Of a DNA stretch of 5,974 bases, positions 1 through 5,769 are shown piece after piece. The DNA comes from an uncultured Drancourtella sp. (GTDB taxonomy: Bacteria > Bacillota > Clostridia > Lachnospirales > Lachnospiraceae). A program made the translations under genes and the position numbers. Position 1 is the first letter of the stretch; each line of letters begins with the position of its first letter. Below the pieces are notes generated by a model, which was given only the letters and a program-made list of their open reading frames with translations, was not told the origin of the DNA and searched no databases. The stretch spans positions 1 to 5,974 of the forward strand of contig CALFLL010000006.1 in NCBI GenBank assembly GCA_937880845.1, written 5' to 3'.

Positions 1-837
1 CATTTACTTGCAATACCGGAAAGCACAAGTAAAGAACTGTGGGGAGAAACATTTGGACTGAAAGACGAAGAAATTGTATATCTTTGGGGCGGGACGGAAG
101 CAGAATGGAACTCTCTGGAAGGAGCAGGAAAAGAAAGAGGAATTGCAATTGGTTGGGATGACAGAGTAAATAACGGATTTGAAAATTATATTTTGGAAAA
201 AGATCAAAAACAAATGTTATTCGGAGCATATCTTCCGAGTGTGATTGTGTTTTCCGACCAAGAGTTCCAGCGTCTGTATGAGCAGGGAGAAGGATGTACC
301 TCTATTACTATTATGAATGATTCGCACAAAATCATACAAAAAGCAGAAAAAGAGCTAAAATCTTTGGGAAAAGATCAGATAGAAGTATATGGAAAAGAAA
401 CCATGCTAATGGCTCAATGGATGGAAGGTATTGTCCGCTTTTCCATTGTTATGTTCGGAGCGGTGACTATTTTGATTTTTCTGCTGTTTACATTGTGTAT
501 CAAGTTTTATTCTGATTTGCCGTCTATGAGGAAAAAATATCTATTTTTGAATACAATGGGAATGCGTAAAAAAGAAAAGAGAGCATTGATCAAAAAGGAA
601 ATCACGTTTGTTTTGATTTTGCCGACAGTTATAGCAGCAGTCATCGGAAGTTTACATTGTCTTGGATTTTTGCGGTGTTATGTCAAAGGAAGAGGACTTC
701 CGTTCCTGTTTGCATCTGACTATCATAATCCAAGTGCCATGTGGATTCTCCCGCAGGCAGTTGTTTATATTCTGATTATGTTTTTGTTTACGGTTATCAT
801 AAGAAACCTCATGGTACGTTGGATAGAAAAAGAGTAA
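1..837 (+). CDS. BceB-like FtsX-family ABC transporter permease A, 5' end outside window
   Basis: The reading frame is open from base 1 to the TAA at 835-837, giving 278 codons of a protein whose start lies upstream. An internal ATG at 193 is not the true start: codons 1-64 align well with the extracellular regions of the two downstream paralogues (shared LWGETFGLK, YLWGG and RVNN motifs). The visible part is the last two thirds of the extracellular domain (codons 1 to about 140), then three predicted membrane helices at about codons 144-167, 198-224 and 247-267. Between the first two helices lies a basic cytoplasmic loop (TMGMRKKEKR) that in FtsX-type permeases contacts the ATPase. The C-terminus, MVRWIEKE, is identical in all three permeases here. 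The ATPase follows after 13 nt, so the two genes are probably cotranscribed. By family, the protein would move or sense a membrane-active peptide or envelope lipid; the substrate is unknown. The visible part is intact; whether the unseen N-terminal loop is broken as in the paralogues cannot be told. Confidence 0.9.
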   Translation, partial: HLLAIPESTSKELWGETFGLKDEEIVYLWGGTEAEWNSLEGAGKERGIAIGWDDRVNNGFENYILEKDQKQMLFGAYLPSVIVFSDQEFQRLYEQGEGCTSITIMNDSHKIIQKAEKELKSLGKDQIEVYGKETMLMAQWMEGIVRFSIVMFGAVTILIFLLFTLCIKFYSDLPSMRKKYLFLNTMGMRKKEKRALIKKEITFVLILPTVIAAVIGSLHCLGFLRCYVKGRGLPFLFASDYHNPSAMWILPQAVVYILIMFLFTVIIRNLMVRWIEKE

Positions 838-1012
838 GGAGAGAAGAAATATGGAGATTTTAAAAGCAGAAAATTTAATCCGTAATTACAAAAAAACAAA
901 TCCGAAAAATGACGAGGACGATATCAAAGTATTAAAAGGGGTGAATTTCACCATTGAAGAGAAAGAATTTGTCGGTATCATGGGAAAATCCGGCTGCGGA
1001 AAGACCACCCTT
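740..1012 (+). repeat. 273-bp direct repeat, copy 1 (permease end to ATPase start)
   Basis: Bases 740-1012 match 5461-5733 at a constant offset of 4721 with one mismatch (T777 against C5498); 778-1012 is 235 bp of perfect identity. The repeat covers the last membrane segment of the permease, the intergenic ribosome binding site and the first 54 codons of the ATPase through Walker A. Confidence 0.95.
836..841 (+). promoter_or_regulatory. Ribosome binding site of the intact ATPase
   Basis: AAGGAG overlaps the stop codon of permease A and lies 9 nt before the ATG at 851. This supports that start and suggests translational coupling. The same arrangement is copied at 5557-5562 ahead of the ATPase remnant. 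Confidence 0.75.
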
Positions 1013-1603
1013 TTAAAAGTTCTTGGAATGATCGACAAGGCAACGGACGGAAATGTATATTTTAAAGAAAAAGACGTGAAACACCTATATGGAGATGAAC
1101 TTGCGGATATCCGAAGAAAAGAGATCGGATTTATCTTCCAGGATTTCTATCTAATGGACAGCCTGACAGTGCGGGAAAATATCATGCTGCCTATGATCCT
1201 GGACAAAGGAGAACCGGAGGTCATGAAGAAAAAAGCGGAAAAATACGCAGAACTGTTTGGAATCCAACATCTTCTGGAAAAGAATCCATACGAACTGTCC
1301 GGAGGGGAAAAGCAGAGAGTAGCCATCTGCCGTGCCCTGATGAACGATCCGGATCTGATCCTGGCAGATGAGCCAACCGGAAATCTGGATTCCAAGGCCG
1401 GAAAGATCGTGGTAGATACGATGGAAAAGATCAACCAGGAACTTGGAAAGACGATCGTGATGGTGACACATGATCCACAGATGGCAAGCCACTGTGGAAG
1501 ACTTATCTTGTTAAAAGACGGAGTTGTGCTGGAAGAACTGTACAGAAAAGGGAACAGGGAAGAGTTTTATCAGGAGATCATTAAAAAAATGGAAATTTTA
1601 TAA
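851..1603 (+). CDS. ABC transporter ATP-binding protein, MacB/LolD/BceA class, intact
   Basis: This 250-residue cytoplasmic ATPase has the normal length for its class and should power the adjacent FtsX-type permease. All motifs are visible: Walker A GKSGCGKTT at residues 45-53 (Lys51), Q-loop Gln97 in FIFQDF, signature LSGGEKQR at 149-156, Walker B LILADEP at 169-175 with catalytic Glu174, D-loop GNLDS at 177-181 and switch His207 in THD. TGNLDS after Walker B and the FIFQDFYL Q-loop are typical of the MacB/LolD/BceA group. A short charged insert (NPKNDEDD) lies between strand 1 and the IKVLKG segment. The start at 851 has AAGGAG 9 nt upstream. The gene sits 13 nt after permease A and ends 17 nt before a strong terminator, so it closes that operon. 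Its first 162 nt are identical to the start of the remnant at 5572. It is the only complete ATPase in the window and could also serve permeases B and C; that is inference. Confidence 0.96.
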   Translation: MEILKAENLIRNYKKTNPKNDEDDIKVLKGVNFTIEEKEFVGIMGKSGCGKTTLLKVLGMIDKATDGNVYFKEKDVKHLYGDELADIRRKEIGFIFQDFYLMDSLTVRENIMLPMILDKGEPEVMKKKAEKYAELFGIQHLLEKNPYELSGGEKQRVAICRALMNDPDLILADEPTGNLDSKAGKIVVDTMEKINQELGKTIVMVTHDPQMASHCGRLILLKDGVVLEELYRKGNREEFYQEIIKKMEIL

Positions 1604-1620
1604 ATAGAGAAATAAGAAGT

Positions 1621-1657
1621 AAAACGGTATATTCCTAATTTGGGGATATACCGTTTT
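1621..1657 (+). terminator. Intrinsic terminator after the intact ATPase, probably bidirectional
   Basis: The arms 1621-1632 (AAAACGGTATAT) and 1646-1657 (ATATACCGTTTT) are perfectly complementary over 12 bp. Four further pairs (two of them G-U) extend the stem inwards and leave a 5-nt loop at 1637-1641. The stem ends in TTTT on the + strand and its mirror on the - strand, so it can stop transcription in both directions. It separates the permease A/ATPase operon from the permease B/C operon. Confidence 0.85.
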
Positions 1658-1688
1658 GTAAAAAGTTTAAAGTTCTGAAAAAAGCTTC

Positions 1689-1700
1689 TATTGGGCAATA
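1689..1700. repeat. Small dyad TATTG-GG-CAATA in the promoter region, possible operator
   Basis: This is a perfect 5-bp inverted repeat with a 2-nt centre, about 27 nt upstream of the predicted -10. It is nested between a second imperfect inverted pair, AAAGCTTCT (1681-1689) and AGAAGTTTT (1714-1722). Its position just upstream of the promoter would suit an activator or repressor, but it does not match an operator that I recognise, and short AT-rich dyads arise by chance. Confidence 0.25.
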
Positions 1701-1723
1701 AGGTATTACTATCAGAAGTTTTA

Positions 1724-1732
1724 TGCTACAAT
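1724..1732 (+). promoter_or_regulatory. Extended -10 promoter for the permease B/C operon
   Basis: TGCTACAAT combines a TGn extension with a TACAAT -10 hexamer (1727-1732), one base from the TATAAT consensus. It lies after the terminator and about 32 nt before the ATG at 1764, which leaves room for a short leader. No convincing -35 box is seen at 16-18 nt spacing (TATTAC at 1704-1709 is poor). That is acceptable for an extended -10 promoter, or it may indicate activator dependence. Confidence 0.55.
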
Positions 1733-1763
1733 ATGTAAAAATGAGAGAAAGAGAGGACAAGTG

Positions 1764-2111
1764 ATGTTTCATATAGCATGGAAAAGTTTTCGATACAATA
1801 TCACAAGTTTTGTGGTGTTTTTCTTAAGTGCGGTCTTTTCCGTTGCCATGATCTTTGGGTTTATGTATTTGAGCGAATTGACAAAAGGAATCAAAGTGGC
1901 CGGGATAGACAGCAATGCCGGGTATGTTTTAGGTCAGACGGTTGTTGTTGTCTTTGTTGCAGCCATATGTATCATGGTGTATTCCGTAAAATTTTATATT
2001 CGTACCAGATCCAAAGATTACAGTATGTTGTTGATACTTGGGATAAAAAAAGACAGTTTATCTTGTTTGTGGCACTGGAATATTTATTCAGCTGGATTTT
2101 ATCAATCTTGA
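1764..2111 (+). CDS. N-terminal reading frame of permease B
   Basis: Without a shift, translation from 1764 gives 115 residues. It has membrane segments 1 and 2 and the start of the coupling loop (RTRSKDYSMLLILGIKK), then about 19 residues of out-of-frame sequence before TGA at 2109-2111. Such a product would lack the extracellular domain and most of the channel. Confidence 0.5.
   Translation: MFHIAWKSFRYNITSFVVFFLSAVFSVAMIFGFMYLSELTKGIKVAGIDSNAGYVLGQTVVVVFVAAICIMVYSVKFYIRTRSKDYSMLLILGIKKDSLSCLWHWNIYSAGFYQS
1812..1870 (+). repeat. 59-bp perfect direct repeat at the 5' end of permease B (mate at 3722-3780)
   Basis: The bases encoding membrane segment 1 (VVFFLSAVFSVAMIFGFMY) are identical to 3722-3780, including silent positions, while flanking codons differ silently. 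The offset of 1910 equals the distance between the two ATGs. This suggests recent gene conversion or duplication. Confidence 0.85.
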
Positions 2112-3658
2112 TAGGATTGGTTTTAGGTAATCTGATTGTAGGAGGATTTAAATGGATTCTTGGAAGTGTAAGCGGCGGAGTAGTGGCTTATTCTTCTGTC
2201 AATGTCAATGCAATCTATGGAAAAGTATTTGTATGGTGCATTGCAATGGTCATCGGAGTGGTAATTGCTTTGATCGTATATATGAATGATAGGGATTTAT
2301 CACTTTTATTAAAGGCTGATGTTGCCAGGGAAAAACCGAAAGTTACCAAGATATGGGGAAGTCTGGCACTGGGAAGTCTGGCAGTGGTGATTATCGGAGT
2401 GGCGGCTTCATTTATTGCCGATGCTGAAGAAGGCTCTATGCCCATTGGTGTATTGGTATTTAGTACAATAGGATTCTATGGCATCCTATTGTTTGGAGCA
2501 GGATTCTTGTTTGAATGGTTTAAAACACATCATACGGAACGCTATTATAAAAAGATGCTGGTATTCCACAACATTTTTTCCAAGCTGACAGATAATATCA
2601 ATGTCATTGCCATACAGATTCTTATAGGAATGACGGCAATCTATTTTATTTGGACAGTATCAGGCGGAATATGGGAAGTTGACCCAGGAAAATATCCATA
2701 TGATCTGGTCTGTTGGGAAACCGTAGATCAGGAGAAAACAGTGGAAGAAGTATGCAACAAATATGTAGATGACATTGTTTCGTATCCATCTTTGGAAAAC
2801 TATCATGTTAATTCCCAATTAATTGGAATATCAGAAAGTACCTATAAAGAAATTTTGGGAAAAACGTTCAGATTAAAGGGAAAAGAGTTTGTCTACCTTT
2901 GGGGTGGAAATAGAGGAGAAAGTGATTCTTTTCAGAAAGAAAAAGGGAATACAGAAATTGCATTAGGTGAGAAAGAGAGAATAAATAATGATTTTAAATC
3001 TTATTTCTTAAAAGAAAAAGTGAAATATAATGCATTGTTTGGAGAATACCTGCCGAATGTTGTAGTATTTTCGGACGCCGAATTTCAACGACTTTATGAT
3101 AAAAATGAAGGTAGTAAATCACTTACGATTGTAAACGGTTCAGAAGAAGCAATACAAAAAGCAGAAGCCGAACTGAAACAATTAAGAAAAGGGAATAAGA
3201 TAGTTATCCACGGTAAAAAAACGATGATGGAAGCACACCGGATGGAAGGAATTGTCCGATTTACCATTCTTGCGTTTGGAGCTGTCACGATTTTATTCTT
3301 TATGTTGTTTACACTATGCATCAAGCTTTATTCTGACCTGCCGGCCATGAAAAATAAATATCGTTTTTTACATACTATGGGAATTAAGGGCAAGGAAAAA
3401 ATCGGAATGATCAAACAGGAGGTAACCCTCCTTGTCATGCCCCCTGCACTGATTGCAGCAGTCATGGGAACGATACATTGTATTGGATTTTTGAAACCAT
3501 ATAATCAGTGGAGAAATCTTCCGTTCAGGTTTGTTGATACTTATCAAAATCCAAGTCTATTATGGATTCTCCCGCAGGCAGCCGTTTATATTCTGATTAT
3601 GTTTTTGTTTACGGTTATCATGAGAAACCTCATGGTACGATGGATAGAAAAAGAGTAG
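2042..3658 (+). CDS. C-terminal reading frame of permease B, without a good start of its own
   Basis: This frame carries segments 3-10 and the extracellular domain, and it aligns with permease C from RQFILFVALEYLFSW onwards. The same frame happens to stay open upstream to an ATG at 1778, but the residues encoded at 1778-2041 are Cys-rich, have no membrane pattern and overlap the true N-terminal frame; they are a shadow. I see no ATG with a ribosome binding site near 2042. Unlike the C-terminal half of permease C, this half therefore needs frameshifting or a corrected sequence to be expressed. Confidence 0.55.
   Translation, partial: DKKRQFILFVALEYLFSWILSILIGLVLGNLIVGGFKWILGSVSGGVVAYSSVNVNAIYGKVFVWCIAMVIGVVIALIVYMNDRDLSLLLKADVAREKPKVTKIWGSLALGSLAVVIIGVAASFIADAEEGSMPIGVLVFSTIGFYGILLFGAGFLFEWFKTHHTERYYKKMLVFHNIFSKLTDNINVIAIQILIGMTAIYFIWTVSGGIWEVDPGKYPYDLVCWETVDQEKTVEEVCNKYVDDIVSYPSLENYHVNSQLIGISESTYKEILGKTFRLKGKEFVYLWGGNRGESDSFQKEKGNTEIALGEKERINNDFKSYFLKEKVKYNALFGEYLPNVVVFSDAEFQRLYDKNEGSKSLTIVNGSEEAIQKAEAELKQLRKGNKIVIHGKKTMMEAHRMEGIVRFTILAFGAVTILFFMLFTLCIKLYSDLPAMKNKYRFLHTMGIKGKEKIGMIKQEVTLLVMPPALIAAVMGTIHCIGFLKPYNQWRNLPFRFVDTYQNPSLLWILPQAAVYILIMFLFTVIMRNLMVRWIEKE
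2045..2051 (+). other. A AAA AAA slippery heptamer at the frame break of permease B
   Basis: In the zero frame the bases read AT-A AAA AAA GAC, which is the X XXY YYZ format for -1 slippage. After a -1 step the next codons are AGA CAG TTT ATC, giving GIKKRQFILF. This aligns without gaps to GIRKKHFILF in permease C. The nucleotide offset between the genes is 1890 before the run and 1891 after it, so exactly one base is missing here. No Shine-Dalgarno-like stimulator 10-14 nt upstream and no obvious strong stem downstream is visible, so programmed use is uncertain. Confidence 0.6.
3563..3657 (+). repeat. Shared 3' end of permease B, third copy of the permease tail
   Basis: These 95 bases match 742-836 of permease A with four differences, and the tail of permease C (5463-5557) with five. 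They encode the last membrane segment and the MVRWIEKE terminus. Conservation at the DNA level is higher here than in the middle of the genes. Confidence 0.8.
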
Positions 3659-3662
3659 AGAA

Positions 3663-3668
3663 AGAGGA
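3663..3668 (+). promoter_or_regulatory. Ribosome binding site of permease C
   Basis: AGAGGA lies 5 nt before ATG 3674, inside the 15-nt gap after the permease B stop. The short gap shows that permeases B and C share a transcript. Confidence 0.65.
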
Positions 3669-3673
3669 AGAAA

Positions 3674-4042
3674 ATGTTTCATATAGCCTGGAAGAGTTTC
3701 AAATATAATATCAAATGTTTCGTGGTGTTTTTCTTAAGTGCGGTCTTTTCCGTTGCCATGATCTTTGGGTTTATGTATTTAAGTGAATTGACAAAAGGGG
3801 TCAAAGTGGCCGGGATAGACAGTACTTCCGGCCTGCTTTTAGGACAAACGGTCGGTGTATCGTTTTTTACTTCTATCTGCATCATGGTGTATTCTGTAAA
3901 GTTTTATATCCGTACTAGGGCAAAGGATGGGTATTCGGAAAAAACATTTCATCTTATTTGTGGCACTGGAGTATCTGTTCAGTTGGATTTTATCTATCGG
4001 AATAGGAGTGGCTGCGGGAAATCTCCTGGTAAAAGGGTTTAA
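3674..4042 (+). CDS. N-terminal reading frame of permease C
   Basis: Translation from 3674 gives 122 residues. The first 85, to RTRAKD, are membrane segments 1 and 2 and match permease B closely. The rest is out of frame and has no membrane pattern. It overlaps the downstream frame by 116 nt. Confidence 0.5.
   Translation: MFHIAWKSFKYNIKCFVVFFLSAVFSVAMIFGFMYLSELTKGVKVAGIDSTSGLLLGQTVGVSFFTSICIMVYSVKFYIRTRAKDGYSEKTFHLICGTGVSVQLDFIYRNRSGCGKSPGKRV
3722..3780 (+). repeat. 59-bp perfect direct repeat at the 5' end of permease C (mate at 1812-1870)
   Basis: This is the second copy of the segment-1 repeat, base for base identical to 1812-1870. The first mismatches on each side are silent third-position changes. 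Confidence 0.85.
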
Positions 4043-5558
4043 AGAACTCCTGGGGAAAGTCAGTGGAAACGAAGTGACGTATTCTTCTGTGGATATCCAT
4101 ACAATTTACTGGAAAGTGGCACTTTGGTGTATAGCCATGATCATTGGAGTGGTCATTGCCTTGGTCGTATATATGAATGGAAAGGATTTATCACTCTTAT
4201 TAAAAGGAGATACTGTTCGCGAAAGACCGGTGGTGACAAAGTCTTGGGGGCTTCTGGCATTGGGAGGTCTGGCAGTGATTATGATTGCCATGTTCCTTTC
4301 CTTTGTAATAGATTCCGAAGTGGACGAATCCGGTTATCTTGCTATCGGCATTCTTATATTTAGTGCTGCCGGAATATATTGCATGTTGTTGTTTGGATTA
4401 GGGTACGGGTTTGATCGGTTAAAAAAAAGACATCAGGGAAGCTACTATAAAAAGATGCTGGGATTCCACAATTTCTATTCTCGGTTAACTGATAATATCA
4501 ATATCGTTGTCATACAGATCCTCATAGGAATGACAGCAGTCTATTTTGTCTGGACGGTGTCCGGTGGAATCTGGCAGGCAGACCCGGAGAAATATCCTTT
4601 CGACCTGGTTTGCTGGGAAACCCCGGAGAAGGAGAAAGAAGTGACGGAAATCTGCAGAAAATACGGGGATGATGTCGCTAGCTATCCTTCTCTGGAAAAC
4701 TTTCATGTCAATGTTCCGTTGATGGGGTTATCGGAAAGTACCTGTGAGGAATTATGGGGAGAAACATTTGGATTAAAGGGGAAAGAAATTGCTTATCTTT
4801 GGGGAGGAATCGAAAGAGAGATCGATATATTTCAGGAAGATCATGTAAAGACAGGAATCGCTTTGGGATGGGAAAACAGGGTAAATAATGATTTCCATTC
4901 TTATTTTTTAAAAGAACGGGTAAAACGGAAAGGGGTATTGGGGGAATATCTGGTAGATGCGATTGTATTTTCCGATGAGGAATTCCAACGGTTGTATGAT
5001 AAAAATGAAGGAAGCAGAGCCGTTACCATTATGAATGGTCCACAGGAAACAATCGAAAAAGCCGAGACCGAACTGAAGCAACTGGGAGAAGGAGAAAGTA
5101 TAGAAGTCCATGAAAAGGAAAGTCTGCTAGAGGCACATCGGGTGGAAGGAACCGTGCGGTTTACTGTGGTTGTATTCGGGGCTGTCACAATCTTATTGTT
5201 CATGTTGTTTACATTATGCATCAAACTTTATTCTGACTTGCCATCCATGAAACGAAAATACCGTTTTTTACATACAATGGGAATCAAAGGCAAGGAGAAA
5301 GCAGCTATGATCAAACAGGAAGTGACGCTTCTTGTCATGCCGCCAACATTGATCGCAGCAGCTATGGGAACACTGCACTGCATCGGATTTTTAAGAACTT
5401 ATGACGATTGGAGAAACCTGCCGTTCCGATTGATTGATACTTATCATAATCCAAGTATTCTGTGGATTCTCCCGCAGGCAGTTGTTTATATTCTGATCAT
5501 GTTTTTGTTTACGGTTATCATAAGAAACCTCATGGTACGTTGGATAGAAAAAGAGTAA
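3927..5558 (+). CDS. C-terminal reading frame of permease C with its own possible start
   Basis: The ATG at 3927 opens 543 residues carrying membrane segments 3-10 (about residues 10-32, 64-84, 106-127, 138-160, 190-210, 408-432, 464-487, 511-533) and the extracellular domain (about 212-405). AGGG at 3917-3920 lies 6 nt upstream and AAAGG directly abuts the ATG, so reinitiation by ribosomes translating the N-terminal frame is conceivable. The ATG itself is probably an internal codon of the ancestral gene (the position of Leu92 in permease B). The extracellular domain shares the WGETFGLK and YLWGG motifs with permease A more closely than with permease B. C229 and C243 match the C317/C331 pair of permease B. 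Whether this half is made and folds without segments 1-2 is unknown. Confidence 0.7.
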   Translation: MGIRKKHFILFVALEYLFSWILSIGIGVAAGNLLVKGFKELLGKVSGNEVTYSSVDIHTIYWKVALWCIAMIIGVVIALVVYMNGKDLSLLLKGDTVRERPVVTKSWGLLALGGLAVIMIAMFLSFVIDSEVDESGYLAIGILIFSAAGIYCMLLFGLGYGFDRLKKRHQGSYYKKMLGFHNFYSRLTDNINIVVIQILIGMTAVYFVWTVSGGIWQADPEKYPFDLVCWETPEKEKEVTEICRKYGDDVASYPSLENFHVNVPLMGLSESTCEELWGETFGLKGKEIAYLWGGIEREIDIFQEDHVKTGIALGWENRVNNDFHSYFLKERVKRKGVLGEYLVDAIVFSDEEFQRLYDKNEGSRAVTIMNGPQETIEKAETELKQLGEGESIEVHEKESLLEAHRVEGTVRFTVVVFGAVTILLFMLFTLCIKLYSDLPSMKRKYRFLHTMGIKGKEKAAMIKQEVTLLVMPPTLIAAAMGTLHCIGFLRTYDDWRNLPFRLIDTYHNPSILWILPQAVVYILIMFLFTVIIRNLMVRWIEKE

Positions 5559-5733
5559 GGAGAGAAGAAATATGGAGATTTTAAAAGCAGAAAATTTAAT
5601 CCGTAATTACAAAAAAACAAATCCGAAAAATGACGAGGACGATATCAAAGTATTAAAAGGGGTGAATTTCACCATTGAAGAGAAAGAATTTGTCGGTATC
5701 ATGGGAAAATCCGGCTGCGGAAAGACCACCCTT
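5461..5733 (+). repeat. 273-bp direct repeat, copy 2 (permease C end to ATPase remnant)
   Basis: This is the mate of 740-1012. Identity stops abruptly at 5733, where the intact gene reads CTTTTAAAAG and this copy reads CTTAAAG. The repeat therefore ends at the deletion junction of the remnant. Confidence 0.95.
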
Positions 5734-5769
5734 AAAGAATTTTTGCAGGAAGAGATATTACAAAATTGA
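5572..5769 (+). pseudogene. ABC transporter ATPase remnant with a large internal deletion
   Basis: The frame gives 65 residues. Residues 1-54, including Walker A GKSGCGKTT, are identical to the intact ATPase at 851, and the ribosome binding site 5557-5562 is preserved. It then continues as KEFLQEEILQN and stops. That tail resembles the C-terminus of the intact protein (EEFYQEIIKKMEIL), so the simplest reading is an in-frame internal deletion of roughly 180-190 codons joining Walker A to a diverged ATPase tail, with short homology TTAAAG at the joint. Q-loop, signature, Walker B and switch histidine are all lost, so it cannot hydrolyse ATP. It sits 13 nt after permease C and would have been the ATPase of this operon. 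The tail match is short and is an inference; unrelated downstream DNA read through by chance is the alternative. Confidence 0.85.

Larger units (their letters stand above)
1764..3658 (+). pseudogene. BceB-like ABC transporter permease B, frame broken by -1 at a poly-A run
   Basis: Reading from ATG 1764 and shifting back one base at the A-run 2045-2051 gives one 631-residue permease, the usual BceB length. Ten membrane segments are predicted at about residues 15-37, 55-77, 100-125, 153-174, 198-217, 226-250, 279-299, 498-522, 553-577 and 600-622. An extracellular domain of about 195 residues (301-495) separates segments 7 and 8; this layout is the hallmark of BceB-type exporters of peptide antibiotics. 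AGAGGA at 1752-1757 favours ATG 1764 over the adjacent GTG 1761, and permease C starts with the same MFHIAWKSF. The break falls in the basic loop after segment 2 (residues 80-98), the expected coupling helix that touches the ATPase. Apart from this, the downstream frame has no lesion. Two extracellular cysteines, C317 and C331, recur 14 residues apart in permease C. The gene may be dead, phase-variable or rescued by frameshifting; sequence alone cannot decide. Confidence 0.85.
3674..5558 (+). pseudogene. BceB-like ABC transporter permease C, broken by a 20-nt deletion in the coupling loop
   Basis: Permease C is a paralogue of permease B, starting 15 nt after it. Alignment shows a constant offset of 1910 from the ATG to RTRAK (codon ending at 3925) and 1890 from MGIRKK (3927 on), so 20 nt encoding about seven residues (DYSMLLI in permease B) are missing and the frame changes. 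With them the protein would be 634 residues. It keeps ten predicted membrane segments, the 195-residue extracellular domain and the MVRWIEKE end. The lost residues belong to the conserved helix after segment 2 that is expected to dock on the ATPase, so restoring the frame alone would not restore this helix. Gene order (permease, permease, ATPase) suggests that B and C may once have formed a pair. The rest of the gene is free of stops, which suggests a recent lesion or use of the downstream half as a separate protein. Confidence 0.85.

Noticed and set aside
193..195. ATG 193 as a true start of the first gene
   Set aside because: The frame is open to base 1, and the upstream codons align with the extracellular domains of the paralogues.
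1147..1492. Two overlapping open frames on the - strand across the ATPase
   Set aside because: They are antisense shadows of a strongly conserved ATPase region, with no ribosome binding site or recognisable domain.
1761..1763. GTG as start of permease B
   Set aside because: It directly precedes ATG 1764, sits too close to the AGAGGA site, and permease C starts at the residue matching ATG 1764.
1604..1763. Riboswitch or attenuator in the intergenic region
   Set aside because: The strong hairpin lies upstream of the promoter and belongs to the previous operon. The remaining leader before ATG 1764 is too short for a riboswitch.
1778..2041. N-terminal 88 codons of a long frame opening at ATG 1778 and running to 3658
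   Set aside because: They lie out of frame with the membrane-protein start at 1764, which matches permease C residue for residue. The frame is open there by chance, so the true N-terminus is in the other frame.
2215..5224. Several - strand frames of 60-110 codons opposite permeases B and C
   Set aside because: They recur at homologous places because the paralogues do. Ser/Thr-rich mirror translations of membrane segments are typical shadows.
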